From positions 496,001-560,000 of the forward strand of contig KV748260.1 in assembly GCA_001692895.1 (NCBI GenBank): 64,000 bases of DNA, written 5' to 3'. Under the pieces are notes generated by a model, which was not told the DNA's origin, ran no database searches, and saw nothing but the letters and a program-made list of their open reading frames with translations. The DNA comes from Cenococcum geophilum 1.58. Taxonomy: Eukaryota > Ascomycota > Dothideomycetes > Gloniales > Gloniaceae. Positions within the stretch are counted from its first letter, which is position 1. Every line of letters begins with the position of its first letter. Positions 47,160 through 59,402 of the stretch are shown piece after piece. Position numbers and translations under genes: made by a program.

Positions 47160-48260
47160 TATTAAATATAGTAAGTCGGATAATATGCTACTAAAAGCAG
47201 CCACTATAACGCCATTGACGGCGGCAACTATATTAAGGTTAGGTAACGATACCAGTATAGCAGACACTAACTTATAGTAACCTATAACGGTTAGACAACT
47301 ATAAGAGATAGTTAATTAGTTAATAGAGAATAATACAACGTTGGAAAATAGGATTAACGGGATAGGCGCAGTAAAGGTTAAGTTACTATTAATTAAAAGA
47401 TACTCGGGAGAGAGATTAAAGCTTAAAGGATTCCTTATGTAAATGCACTTTAAGGTTACGTAAGAGGAAGCTAAGCTGGTAATACCTATAGATTAAATAG
47501 CGTACGCAGGATTGTTCCTAATAGGAAGAGCACTTAAGTGGTTTAAGCTTTACCTTACGGAAATCCAGGTAAATGGAATAATAACTATAAACCAAGAGGT
47601 ACGGTTTATGTTCTTAAGCTGGAATGGATTTATAGAGCGACTTATATAAATGTTTAGAGACCTAGAGGTAGTAACTATGGCAAAAAGAAAACTCTAAGAT
47701 ATTACGCAGCGAATTTTAGTAATTAAGTATACAACGTAGTTTTAAACGCTAGTAATATAAGTTAAGTGGAATAATAGGGCGCTTATAGCACAGTATAAAT
47801 AGGGACTTAAGGCTAAAGTTTAGGACGTAATTATTCTAATGGAAGATGCGGACACCCTAAGGGAACTAATAGATTAGGCGATTAGGATTAATAATTGGAT
47901 CTACTAATAGGAATAGGCTAAGAAAGGTTAGGATAGAGTTTTATAGTTGTATAAGGCGCAGAATACGTAACAACTAAAGCTAAGTTAGAAACTATAGTAT
48001 AGCGTAGAGCTAATGGACCTAAGCGGTACCAAAGAAGCCTATAAGAGATAGAGTAAGAAACTGTAAAAACCTAGAGGTTAAGGATCTAGTGATTATAGGA
48101 CTAAGGAGTAGAGGCTAAACTAGGGATCTTAGTAGTAGAAGATATTTAGGCGGACTCTATAGCAAAGTTAATGGTTTAGAGATAGAGCTTATATAAATTG
48201 TAAAAAATAAGGTTACTTCGCAGGGATTATAAAGATGGTTAGAAGTACTATATAATAAAG
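47160..48260 (+). pseudogene. Gypsy Gag, with CCHC zinc knuckle
   Basis: Gag packages the element RNA. The frame reads LKLKGFLM*MHFKVT, AGLFLIGRALKWFKLYL and FIERLI*MFRDLE in the capsid-like core at 47400-47670, then TLRELID*AIRINN near 47860. A zinc knuckle follows near 48198-48235 (CKK*GYFAGI): the first Cys is present but the second Cys of CxxC lies in a TAA/Gln-like position, and the last Cys is lost. Stops are TAG/TAA. Confidence 0.8.
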
Positions 48261-50035
48261 GGAACTAGACTAATAGTAGACGATATATACGTATAGAGGG
48301 ATAATAGTATACTACGAGGAATAAAAGAGTGTTTAATTAAAAGTTTTGCATTTTGTTATAATAATATATACCAAATTTATAAAGACGCTAAGTATGGTAT
48401 AAGCTATTAGCTATAGGAGCTAGTACCTATAAAATATAGAGGAACTAACAAATTAGTTCGCAGATCGGACATTAAGGACGATAAATTTAATATAGGCGAA
48501 ATATTTTATAACGATAAGGTAACGGAAGTAGCTTAATAGGAGCATATAGATCTTAAAGATGTTATACTAGAGGTAGAGGATAATTCTACTATAGAATAGG
48601 GAATATTAGTAGGGATTAAGACCCCACTAGATATAATATCTATCGCTTTATAAGATATAAGAGAAGTAGAATAGCGAACTACTTTGGTACTTAATAAAGG
48701 CAAGAAGCCAAAGGCTTAAGATTCTTAAGATAAGATAAGAGACGACTAAGATTCTTAAAGTGAGATAAGGTAAGCTTAAGGACCTATAATAGACGATAAC
48801 TAATAGAGTAGAGTAGTAGCTTAGTTTAAAGATATATAAATAAGCTCGGGATAAGAATTCCTAATAGTATAAGATTCTTAAGACGAGATAAGTAAGATTT
48901 AAGACTCTTAAGACGAGATAAGAATACTAAGTAAGCCTAGTTAGACTAAGGCTGGAGCTAAGCTTAAGTTAGAAGTAAGCTTAGGATTAAGGAATCTAAG
49001 GGACTAAGAATTTGGAGTATAAATTAGGATACCTATAGGCAAAAAGCAAGGAGCTTTTTTATAGATTAGAGAATCTGCGATATAAATAGTAACTAGATTA
49101 GGAGATAGACATATAGACCTAGAGGACTTACTAGTAGAATATAGTATTCGGACTAAAGATCGAAAAGTTAATATTAAGATTAAGAAGTAAGATAACTTTA
49201 AGGATCTAAGTATAAGGCGTAAATTAAAGGAAACTATAGAAGAATTTAGAGTAAGAATTATTGTATAGCAAGAACAGAAACTAGATAAGAGATCTAGTAT
49301 ATTAGGATGTATAAGGGACAGAGTGCTAGTATAAAGAACCACTAATAGGCCGAGAGCAGGTACACTAAGAGCTAAGTAGCTTACTAAACTAGAAAATAAA
49401 GAGGATTTAGAAATTCCCACTAGGTTTAAAGAACGACATATAAAGGGCTATTATAATATAGTAATAAGAAGATACTTCCTTATGGATAAGCTGTATATAC
49501 TCTAGCAGCTATACCAAAAGTGGTATAGGCAGCGATGTAATAACAAGTAGGAAGATTTCTATATATAATTGGACGAAAAAGTTATCTAAGACTACCTAAT
49601 TATAGAAAAGGCTATAACTTATATTAAGGGAGCCTTAATTATAATGTTAAAGGATCTAAAGGAATGTTTAGAGGACTAAAGAAGTAAAAGATGTATCTTA
49701 ATACCCGCGAATAAAGTTATAACGTTTAGATTAGCATAATAGAGGTTTAAACTTAAGGATAAAGACAAGCTAAGAGTTAACCTAAAGCACTTAGTATACT
49801 ATACGTTATTATGGATTACGTGTATAAATAATATATACGAAATATATAAAAATCCAAAAAAAAGAATTGGAAATACCCTATAAGGATATACTAGATAATA
49901 GATAAGTAGTAGTATAGGAATGCTAAATATATATATAGATGGCATCCAGCAAAAGTCTAAGAGGAAGGAGATTTAATACTTTAACTAGGAAGATTCCTTA
50001 CGGAAAAATGCTTAGATGGACAATAGTAGTTATCT
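48261..50035 (+). pseudogene. Gypsy region between Gag and protease, function unclear
   Basis: Plus frames continue with TAG/TAA stops. The middle (48650-48960) repeats AAGATTCTTAAGA-like words and would encode an acidic, Asp/Ser-rich linker. From 49260 the frame reads CIRDRVLV, then KEDLEIPTRFKERHIKGYYN and ALIIMLKDLKECL near 49630. Not recognised as a known retroviral domain. The minus-strand frame 49004-49420 is its antisense shadow. Confidence 0.55.
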
Positions 50036-50071
50036 TAGTTGACTTAGACCCTCGGAGAGAAAATCTACCTT

Positions 50072-50165
50072 ACCTCCTATAAACTCCTAAGCCAATCAGC
50101 GGCTGGCACCGCCATACCTCTATAACCCCTATAACTCCTACAAACTTCTAAGCCAATTAGCGACC
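50072..50165 (+). repeat. Iteron copies near the left end of the candidate element
   Basis: Two copies of CTCCTAYAAACTYCTAAGCC followed by AAT(T/C)AGCG, 61 bp apart, then CGGCTGGCACCGCC and its variant. They face inward, opposite to the copies near 59.4 kb. Confidence 0.8.
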
Positions 50166-50790
50166 GGCGCCGCAGCCTAATATATGCCGCAGGCATTAGC
50201 GCTTACGCTAGCTTTAGCAGCCAATTATAGAGCGCTAAGGTAGATTCCTCTTTAAGGGTTTAAGAGATTATAGGCGCGTTTTATAAGGGTTATACGGCCT
50301 CACTGGTAGATAACAGTTATATTACCTTTAACGTTATACTTTAACCCCTAATATAGCGCTACTTAGCTCGCCAATACCTCTATTTAAAAGCTTATCTCCT
50401 ACTCTACATATTCTATCCGCAATAGAGCCCAACCGTGCCCTTAATAGGCATATATCCAAGCAGAACGCTTAAAGTCCTATATTTAGCTATCTTAGCCTTT
50501 CTAGCCCGCTAGAACACCTTTCTAGCCCGCTAGAGTACCTCATTAATATATCTAAAGATTTCTCCAATAGCAACAACTAAATAAATAACGACAGCTAACC
50601 CGGTACTAGTAAGCCTAAACCTCCCTTATTAAACTAAAGTAGGAGATAGCAGTGGCGCGCAAAGAAGTTATAAGCTATAGTTAATACTTTAAAATAAAAG
50701 GGTTAGAGCTTTGCTTAATTCTTATCTGCCTAGGTTAGAGCAGACAATACGGATAGTAGGGGGGTTAGAATTAGGCACCGTTAGTATAAT
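50166..50790. other. Left arm of the candidate element, no gene seen
   Basis: TATACTTTAACCCCTAATA at 50334-50352 recurs in the same orientation at 59152-59170. A likely N-terminal region of the DUF6589-like gene begins near 50640-50790, but no start codon can be chosen. Confidence 0.4.
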
Positions 50791-53340
50791 AGTATTAAGA
50801 AATAACAGCGAGCATTATTAGATACAATTACGAAAAATCCGCAACTTAGCTATATTTAAGGGGCAGTTATACTAGTAAGGTCTTTTACTATAGAGCTAGA
50901 CCGCCTTATCCAGGAGCCATACTTTAATATATTTAATAAGACATTAAATATAAAGGACCTAGACTTTAAAGTCGCCTTCCGCACTATGCGAGATATTACC
51001 CTAATATAGTATATAACTTTGCTACAGCTGCTTAGTAACCAGCGCGCCTATAAAGCAAGTTATTAGGTAGGAGGTTAGAAGACAGGAGGTTAAAAGGTAG
51101 AGGGTTAGGACGCTTTAGTTAGGTAGGCGTATACTATTACTAGTATAATCTATTCTTCTAGAGCTAAGAAGCGGTCTAATTTCTTTACTTTACTTATGGA
51201 TATCTATCTTATGGGCTCTAGGGTAAAAAGAAGGGTGTTTAAAACGCTATCTAGCTTTAGGCTATATTATAGCTATTATTTAGCAAATTGTATTATAAAT
51301 AGTATTGCTAAGGAGGTAGAGGTATATTAACTATCTTATATCTATCTCCTGCGAACTTCTAGGCTAATTAGAAGAGCTCTTACGAACTTTTATAAACTCC
51401 TATAAACTTCTATAAACTCTTAGGCTAATTAAAAGGGCTTCTACGGACTTCTTTAGGGGCTAACATTTATAGAGGCATCTTAAGACCCTAGCGTATAACC
51501 AACAAACAGTAGTTATATACGATAATGTGAACTTTAAGGACATAAAACGCGATAAATTACTTAGTTATACGTCTGTTATATATTTACTAATAACTGCTAC
51601 CATTATATTTTATCCAGAATTACCTTTATTTAGGCTATGCTAATTAATATATAATCTAATAAAACCGCTATAACTTAATGATATCTTCCGGTTACCTAGC
51701 TTTATTAAAGACAAGTTAATAGTAAAGATTAGCTATTACCTTATCGCTAATATAATAAAGGGGGTTTATCTATATAGGGTAGAGCGCGTCTTTACTAAAA
51801 GTAATCTTTTCCCTTAAATGCTAAGTATACACTATATTAACACTAAAAAGACTAAGTTTTAGCAGTTTGGTACTATAATAGAAGATAAGGGTACTATCTA
51901 GGGTATATACGGCGTCTATAAGAATATCTTCCTTAACCAACTTAGACTTTAGGCTCCGGATGACCCCTATAGCTCTATATATAACGACTTTACCAATCGG
52001 CTCTGGCTTACCTATAGTGACCAGCTTACTGCGCATTATATTAGGTTGGTGAAATAGGAATAGGCCTACGCGGGTTGTCCTTTTAACTGTTAGGACTGGC
52101 TCCTTAGTATACCTACGTAGTTCTATATTGAGATAAATCTATATAACACTATTATACACACGCATTTAGCGCCCGAGGACTATTAAAAGAAGGCGCACCA
52201 CTATCTAAGATCCGACGTTACTCTATGGAATTATGTACTATTTATATAGGAGAACGCTAAGTACTATTAAGTAGTACCAATCGTTAAACAGGGCTTTATA
52301 GCGCGCGTAACAGCCCTATTTTATACAGCTATATAGCGCCAAGGTCTCCTTACGACAATACCTAAACTATTTAACCTATCTAATCCGTCATCGTCAGAAC
52401 GTATAGAGAATATCACTTAGGCAATCGGCTGCCTTATACTAGAGCGGTTCCTAGAAATAGTTAAGGATATTTAGTCTACTACTTTTACTATTAAAGTATA
52501 GAACGGCGTAGACTTAAGTAGGCGCGTGTATAGCGATATTAAGTTTCGGATAATATGTCGCCTACTTTAAAAAGCCGAGCTACTTCTTACTGTTTAGCAT
52601 GCCGTTAAATATACCAATATAGGTATACTACGATGGCTTATTAACCCCCTTATCGTCTACTTCTTTAGCGCGTTATAGCATAATTATGGCCGTAAGATAC
52701 TATTCTATTAGTGGAATCTTACTTTAGTAAATTCGCCTAAACTCTAGCATGCAATACTAGCTTTAGGGGTTATAAACTGGCTTAGGTCTTCTAATACGCA
52801 TAAGGCCGTTAATCTTAGATTGGAGCACCTAAACGGTAGCTATAAAATCGAGATGAAGTATTATAAGAACTCTACCCACGATACTAATATTATATTCAAT
52901 TAAGTATATCTATTAAATGCGATAGTTAGGACGGTGCGTAGCAAGATAGAGTATATATTTAGCGAGGAGATATCGGGTACTTATACGCGGGCTTCTACGG
53001 AACTTAATATGTTCCTACTTACTTATACTATCTATTTAAGTAATTTAGCTATACCGCGAGGCCCTGGACAGCTAGTAGGCTTATAGCTATTTAACTCTTA
53101 TAATATTCTCCGTACTAGTATAGACGTTTTAGCGGAGAGAATTAAGTAGTTTAACCAGCTCTATATACGGGACTCGCATTTAGCCACTTCTTCCTATCCT
53201 CTTCTAGATACTAATAACCTAACTAGCTTTACGGATATATAAGAGTTTACCAACATTATTAGCGATAGGTTAGATAAGGTAGATCTTACCTCTAACCTAA
53301 ATATAGGCTAGGAGCTGGATGTCTCCTAAGCTCCTTGCCT
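50790..53340 (+). pseudogene. DUF6589-like protein, RIP-degraded, interrupted by iterons
   Basis: DUF6589 is a fungal domain of unknown biochemical role. First part (50800-51330): FTIELDRLIQEP, DFKVAFRTMRDI and FFTLLMDIYLMGSRVKRRVF, the segment before the core. The second part (51482-53340) is in a frame shifted by one: VVIYDNVNFKDIKRDKLLSY (a YDN-F opening), FYPELPLFRL, FGTIIEDKGTI*GIYGVYKN, L*AHYIRLVK-type text, C..DWLLSIP, then YGRKILFY*WNL near 52690. The last block is NTHKAVNLRLEHLNGSYKIEMK (52797-52860) followed by IIFNQVYLLNAIV near 52890-52940. Stops are nearly all TAG/TAA. Iteron copies at 51347-51435 lie exactly between the two frames. Assignment to DUF6589 is from memory of the fold's text and needs a profile search. 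About 830 codons. Confidence 0.6.
51345..51436 (+). repeat. Iteron copies inside the DUF6589-like gene
   Basis: Two or three units (CTCCTGCGAACTTCTAGGCT then AATTAG, and CTATAAACTTCTATAAACTC then TTAGGCTAATTA) fall in the gap where the coding frame shifts. They could be in an intron or be a later insertion. Confidence 0.7.
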
Positions 53341-53344
53341 AGAT

Positions 53345-54140
53345 ATTACCCGAACTACTATAAACTCCTAGGCCAATTAGAGCAAGGCTCTCCTACCTTT
53401 AATCCCTAAGCTAGAGACTAACCTAGACCCAAAGAGCACCCAAACTGCTATAAACTCCTGGGCCAATTAGAACGGATGCCGATTTCCTACCATTATTATC
53501 ATTACTCCTCTTATTTCCTCCTAAATACTATAAGTGGGAGTATACCGGTCTAAGCGCAGTTAACGACATTATAGCCTTAAAGGACAGTAGGAGTGCAATA
53601 GCACTTAATAGGGGTAGGAACGCTATAGTGGCAAAGGCTTATATTCTTGTATATAGCAGAATAGAGACTAGCGTCGTCGAACTATACAGTTTATTAGCGG
53701 TAAACTACTATAAACTCCTAAGCCAATTAGAGTGGGTGCCGAGTTTCTTACTATTATTATTATCGCTCCTCCTATTTAGGCGTAGCCAACGGCATTATAG
53801 CCTTAAAGAACGGCAGGAATGCAATAGCACTAAATAGGGGTAGGAATGCCGTAGTGGTAGAGGCGAACGTTCTTATATATAATAGGATAGGAGATAGGTA
53901 TTATCGTTCCCTATAGTCTTCTAGCAAACTACTACAAACTCCTAGGCCAATTAGAACGCGCGCTAGGCTCCCTACTATTATCCCCTAGTGTTCTAGCAAA
54001 CTACTATAAACTCCTAGGCCAATTAGAGCGCGCTAGGCTCCCTACTATTATCCCTTAGTATTCTAGCAAACTACTATAAACTCCTAGGCCAATTAGAGCG
54101 CGCTAGGCTCCCTACTATTATCCCCTAGTGTCCTAGCAAA
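53345..54140 (+). repeat. Iteron-bearing tandem duplications downstream of the DUF6589-like gene
   Basis: Iteron copies end at about 53386, 53472, 53731, 53953, 54025 and 54095. The 53.45-53.93 kb stretch is a ~245-bp tandem duplication (shared GCAATAGCACTWAATAGGGG). 53921-54132 is a ~70-bp unit repeated three times (starts CTAGCAAACTACTA). The 53628-53837 plus frame is repeat text. Confidence 0.75.
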
Positions 54141-54540
54141 CTACTATAAGCTTATGTACTTTAGGGGGGTAAAAACAGTTATAGCACGTTTAAGCGGTAG
54201 AATAAAGACAATCTTTATTCTAATACTACTACTCTAGAGTAGAGGCCCGCCATACTTACTTTCTCCGTCCACCTATACTAGAGCAGAGGCCCACTATACT
54301 TACTCTTTTTACCTACTCCACCCTAGGACAGAGGCCCGCTATACTTATCCTAACCTATAACGCCTTACAGTTAGGCCCTTCTAAGATATTAGCTTTTACT
54401 AAAATAAGGTTAAAGCTTGCCTATAAAGGATGCCTTACGGTTAGGCCCGCCTAAGATACTAGCTTCTTTACCTATATAGGATCTAAACCAACTAGAATAA
54501 GGTTAAAGCTTACCCTATAAAGAATATGCTAAAGCCACCA
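54141..54540. repeat. Short GC-rich tandem repeats between the convergent genes
   Basis: AGAGGCCCGCYATACTTACT occurs three times at ~45-bp spacing (54238-54350). A ~90-bp unit starting GCCTTACGGTTAGGCCC occurs twice (54360-54530). Confidence 0.65.
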
Positions 54541-54559
54541 CATCTACCCCTTTAACCCC

Positions 54560-54947
54560 CTTCTTACGCTATTATACCTAAACCCCTAGCTCCCAAAGGA
54601 GGCGGCAGTAGCCCCTTAGGAAGAAGAAACTAAGGGGGAGGAGGCGGCGACCGTAAGCTTCTCTAGGACTTGCGCCACTTTAATAAACTGTACCCGCCAA
54701 AGCGGGCCGCTATATAATAGTAAGCACAGGCGTTACTAGGCCTACTTACCTACTAGGAACCCTTTTTAGAGTAAACCTAGTACTCCTTATCCCTTACTTA
54801 GTAAGCTAAGCACTAATCCTTTTTAGTAAGCTGCTTACCCAGCTCCGTCTCTATAATCCTCCTAATATAAGAGGTATTTTTAGCGCCTATTAACACCAGG
54901 AGGTCCAACTACTACTTATTAGTAACCGTAGGCGTATAGTCGTCCAT
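54560..54947 (-). pseudogene. Small basic protein of unknown function in the candidate element
   Basis: From an ATG at 54947 the minus strand reads MDDYTPTVTNK**LDLLVLIGAKNTS, then IRRIIETELGKQLTKKD*, VRDKEY*VYSKKGS and a Pro-rich tail. The only stops in the first hundred codons are TAG/TAA at Gln/Trp-like places. The pattern of a short helical, DNA-binding-sized protein is suggestive only. It lies between the DUF6589-like gene and the helicase, on the helicase strand. Family unknown. Confidence 0.45.
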
Positions 54948-55029
54948 TATCTTACCGCGGAGGGCCCAGTTCTACAGCAGGCGCTACTGGTCCGCTTACT
55001 AAGCGGCCGCGAAGCCAGCCTAGGTAAGG

Positions 55030-55135
55030 GGGAGGGGGGGCGCAGTAGCGGGCATCGGCGGCGGCGGCAGCGGCGGCAGCGGCGGTGGTAGCGGTAGTAG
55101 TAGTAGTAATAGTAGTAATAGTAATGGCGTTCTAT
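55030..55135. repeat. Trinucleotide run (GGC/AGC into AGT)
   Basis: GGCGGCAGC units grade into AGTAGTAAT units just upstream of the small minus-strand gene. The rest of 54948-55700 shows no gene. Confidence 0.8.
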
Positions 55136-55699
55136 ATTCTATATTAGCTAATATTTAAGATATAAGGCATTCTATAATATATAGGTCACCACCCCAAACG
55201 CCGCCATTATTATTATTGTTATCGTTATTATTACCACCGGCAGGCAGTATAGGAGAAAGAGAAGGGGCAAGAATAAGAGGAGGAGGAAGAGGGCGAGGGC
55301 GCTAAAAGCAAGGAGAAGAGCTATAGAAGTGGTTAGTAGATGCCCTTTTAAACTAGAAAGTACTTAGAAGCTTAAATTAGTTAGTTAATTAATTAATTAA
55401 CTAAAACTTAAATTAATTAATACAGGAAAGTATATATAGAGGATGCCGGATTTAACCTAACCTTAAAGCTCTATAAGGGAGCGTAGAGGTAGCAGCAAGG
55501 ATTTACTCCTTATTAATTGGAAAATTAACTAGATATAAGAGCACCTAAGCCGTAAGGGGGACTATTGTTAAAAAAAAAATTGTAGTAGTATAGTAGTGGT
55601 GGTGGTAAGGAAGTAAGTAAGTAGGTAGGCTATAAGTACTAGCACGTTTACATTTACCTACTTTACTTTTATAACTCTTTACCTTACATTACTACTAGC

Positions 55700-55950
55700 G
55701 TAGAATACCTATATACTCCTATTAACTCCTAAGCTAATTAAAATATATTATAAATCCCCGCATAAACTCCTACTAACTCCTTTTAACTCCTAGGCCAATT
55801 AGAACACATAGCACTATATAAAAGGTCGCATATTAATATAAGAATCCCTATTAAGATCCCCGTATAAACTCCTACTAACTTCTATAAACTCCTACAAACT
55901 CTTATAAACTCCTGCGAACTCCTACAAACTCCTATAAACTCCTAGGCTAA
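55700..55950 (+). repeat. Iteron cluster with 10-bp AACTCCTATA ladder
   Basis: Three cores end at about 55740, 55801 and 55950. The last is preceded by seven AACTCCTA(T/C)A 10-bp units in a row (55866-55940), showing that the repeat is built of a 10-bp tandem plus a terminal CCAAT-type core. Confidence 0.8.
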
Positions 55951-55959
55951 TTACTTCTA

Positions 55960-58760
55960 AGCTATTATCTAAAACTCTAAGCCTTCTCTATCTACGATTC
56001 TATTAGGAAATTCTCTTTACCCCTTAGTATTACTTTCCTAACACGCCTAGCTCTAGTCTTTAGGGTAAATATAAGTACTTTATCTATATTTGCATCCCTC
56101 TCCTATATAACTATCCAATATTTAGCAGGCGAATCCCTTTAGTTACTAGCTTGTCTTTTCTAACTAGGCGTTAAAACTACCTCTAACTAGAATATAACTA
56201 GAACTATAGGTTAGGAATCTAAAATAGCGACTACCTAAGAATTAAGACTAGCCGTAACCTAGGAGTTAAGAACTGCGGTATCTTAAGTATTAAGAGCAGC
56301 AATATCCTAGGCGTTGAAAGTAGTAGTATCCTAGGATTCTATAACGGGTAGCGTTATAGGCATAGAAATTAGTCTCTAAATATCCTTAAGTACTTACGCT
56401 ACGCGTTTAATACCCTCCGGTATAGCTAGAAATAGAGTACTAGATAGAGAGTCCGGCGCGCTAATTCTGCTAGTGACCTAGCTCCTAAGTAGCAAAGCTA
56501 GCATATCTACTACGCTCCGTACTGCCTCCTATATAGCAACCTAGATAGCAAGGCTATTATCCCATTACCAAACGTGCGCAGTATACTCCGCCGGCGTAGA
56601 CGGCTGCTCTAGTAACTTGCGTACCACTAAGGCCTCGCCCTAAGCAGCTTTTACCCATCTATTTTACGCTAGATTGCTCTTATAAGTAGTCCTAACTATC
56701 TTAACTATACTCCTTAATCGCTTAATTAACTAATCTCTATAGGTATCGCGATGTCGCTATAAGATAAATAGGGGAGCCGCACTTTCTAGTAAACCCGCCG
56801 TAAGTGTCTCCTAGAAGGTATTAGGCGTAGTCCTATTATATAGATGTGTAAGCTACTAGCGACATTTCTTGTCTATAAATATAGACGATGGTATAGGGAA
56901 GCGTTGATATTTGCTAGTATATATTAACTCTGCCTACTTAATAGCCTAATTATTAATAAACCCTAATATAACATTAGGCTAGGTGCTAGCCCTTAGCCGG
57001 TAAAGTAGTGCTGGTGCTTTAGGGGCTGACGTAAACTTAGGAAATAGTAAAGGGTTATATTAATTACAGTATCGATTAGCTGGCGCGCGAATAATATAGT
57101 CTAAGACTGCTGGTGGTAACCTATCCTCTCCTAGGAAGGCAAGGAAGGCCTTTTAATAGCATTTACCATTTACTATATCCTTCTATTTGGCCAATAGCTT
57201 CTTATAACTAGCTATCTTAGCCCTTATTTAGAACGGAAGGTTACTATTAACTACAGGTACAGAATTATAACTTGCGGCCAATTTCTCCGAGGCAATACTC
57301 TCTGTATCGCTAATGTCGCTAGGTATAGTACTCTAGATAAGTTTACTCCATCTATATCTGGTAGGTAAGCTATTACGTCCTCTCTAAGGCGCCTAGGTTG
57401 GCGGCTCTATATATGGTAGTAGTAGTTTCCGTCCTAGCTTATCCACCCCCTCTATATTAAATGCCTAGTATAGTAGGAAGATATAACCTATACTAGTGCG
57501 ATTCTTTCCTTATCTACCTTAACTAATTCGCTGCTATATATTGCCCAGGCTATTTATAATTAGAAACCTCTAAATAATTATACGCTTAATATCTACGACA
57601 TTTACGCCTATGCTAAGTAAGGTTATAGCTATTATAATTCGGATAATAGAGAAGGGCTTCTTAAACTCTATATACCGCTAGTTACAATTATACTCTTATA
57701 TAGTAGTGGTAAACTTCTAGATTACGCTACTAATACAAAAGGCCTTATTGTTATTATTAGTCCCTTTTATATATGCCTTTAACTTTTAGAGTAGTATATT
57801 CTAGAGGTACTCTACTACCTACTAAATAGACGTTTGACTATTAATAAAGACTATTATCTTTAGTATTTGTTCAGGTGTAGGTACTCTATCGCCATTTATA
57901 TAGTTATTTAATAAAAAGTATAGGTTTTCCTATAAGTCTACCTTTCCTTTAGGAATTGGTTATATACATATAGATATATCTAGACGATTAATAGATATTC
58001 TTATAACCTTAGTCTAGTATAGATAATAGCTAACTATTTAGAACTTAGCGCGCGATAGGACTAGTTTCTCTACTTTCTTATTAAGAGTTATAGAATAGGT
58101 AAACCAGACTATACTTAGGCGGAGGATTATCCGTAGCTTACCTAGCATTAAGTAGGCCAGTTAAAAGCCTTCCCATTCCTTTATAAGATAATATTTATTA
58201 ATTATAACTAGCCCAATCTAAGACTATAACTCTGGCTCCTTTAAGGCGTCTTAAAACAACTTTATTAACGCCTGCTTGAGTCTAAGAAGTATATACGTAT
58301 ATGCCCCCTCCCGGATCTTTATAATTAGAGACTTCTCCTAACTTCTTATTTTAGCGTTAATAAGAACTAGATAAGAGCCATCCATCTTCTTAATATTATC
58401 CAGCTACTTATCGCCTAGTTTATTTAACGGGATTATCTAAATAGTAATCTTCCCTGTAAGGACAGAATATATATAGAAGATTAGGCTTTTACCAAAGCCC
58501 GTATAGGCAATAAGAAGAGTATCGCCTTTCCTAAATATAAGCTGACGCAGAGTGCGCACCTGCTTGTCGCGCGGCTTAAAGTTATTAAGCCATAGGCAGG
58601 TCTAAAGTATAATTCGCTAAAGGCAGAGGTTAATAACCTTATACTAAAATGGTATATTCTCCGTACGCCCTACCTACTAAATAACTAACGGTAATTCTTT
58701 TACGCTTAGTCTTTAAATTAACTAGAGAGTCTCCGGGATAGAACTATAATTAGCTAACAT
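55960..58760 (-). pseudogene. RecQ-family DNA helicase, RIP-degraded
   Basis: RecQ helicases unwind DNA 3' to 5'. On the minus strand: RTLRQLIFRKGDTLLIAYTGFGKSLIFY with motif I TGFGKS at 58485-58502, then IIPLNKLGDK*LDNIKKMDGS (motif Ia region), LVIINKYYLIKEWEGF near 58190 (motif II, DECH expected, now NKYY by transitions) and WFTYSITLNKK near 58095 (motif III). The C-terminal lobe has ITLLSIGVNVVDIKRIII near 57600 (motif V) and NIQQRIS*GRQGKNRTS near 57507-57555 (motif VI, QRxGRxGR expected). A further 500 codons follow with no named domain. Fungal subtelomeric (TLH-type) helicases are similar in kind, but the position here is inside a transposon nest. Confidence 0.85.
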
Positions 58761-58864
58761 CTATGCTATAGGCGGCTCCACGGCCCTACCCTAAGCTCTA
58801 TGCCATTAACTCTGATAATCTATATTCCTACTACCCGTCTTCTTCTTCTTCCTTCTGAATCTCG

Positions 58865-58952
58865 CCATTTAATTGGCCTAGGAGTTTATAGAAGTTCGCA
58901 GGAGCTTATCTAATTGGCCTAGGAGTTTGCAGGAGTTTGTAGGAGTCTCTAA
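58865..58952 (-). repeat. Iteron copies in reverse orientation, right arm
   Basis: CTAATTGGCCTAGGAGTTT occurs twice (starts about 58870 and 58908), followed by AGAAGTTCGCAGGAG and GCAGGAGTTTGTAGGAG, the inverted form of the left-side repeats. They lie just upstream of the helicase start. Confidence 0.8.
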
Positions 58953-59402
58953 GAGAGCGTACCTAGCTAATAACACGCTATAGATATTGGATAGGTGTAG
59001 TAAATTTAGATAAGCTATTTATAATAGGGTATAAGAGGTATCTTAGGAAGTTTTAGGGTAAATAAAGGTGTTATAGTAGAGTACGGTCGCTGTGTTAATA
59101 GGCTAGTTAGGTCGGCCTGGCTTCAAAAAACGCGTTTTTGAACTTTAAGGCTATACTTTAACCCCTAATACAGTGGTTAGCTAGCTACATTAATTAAAAT
59201 ATACTAGTAGAGGAGGTTATAATTTAATTGCATCGCGAACTGTAGCTGTAGCTGCTAGATTAACCCTAGTATAGTTGCTTAAAGTTAACATACGTTAGAA
59301 ATCTGGCCTGGCTTATAGTAAACACGCGCCTATTTTTTCTTAGACGCTTTATAGAGGAATTTTAGGGGGTGCAGGGGTCTAGGTGGTAGCGTGAGGTTCT
59401 GT
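58953..59402. other. Right arm spacer
   Basis: No gene. Contains the direct copy of the 50334 word at 59152-59170. Confidence 0.4.

Noticed and set aside
49004-49420. 138-codon minus frame
   Set aside because: Antisense shadow of the Gypsy region between Gag and protease.
51821-52036. 71-codon minus frame
   Set aside because: Antisense of the DUF6589-like frame.
53628-53837. 69-codon plus frame
   Set aside because: Lies in the tandem-duplicated iteron region and is repeat text.
55960-58760. Subtelomeric TLH gene marking a chromosome end
   Set aside because: The helicase is embedded in a retrotransposon and no telomere repeats are nearby, so a subtelomeric location is not supported.
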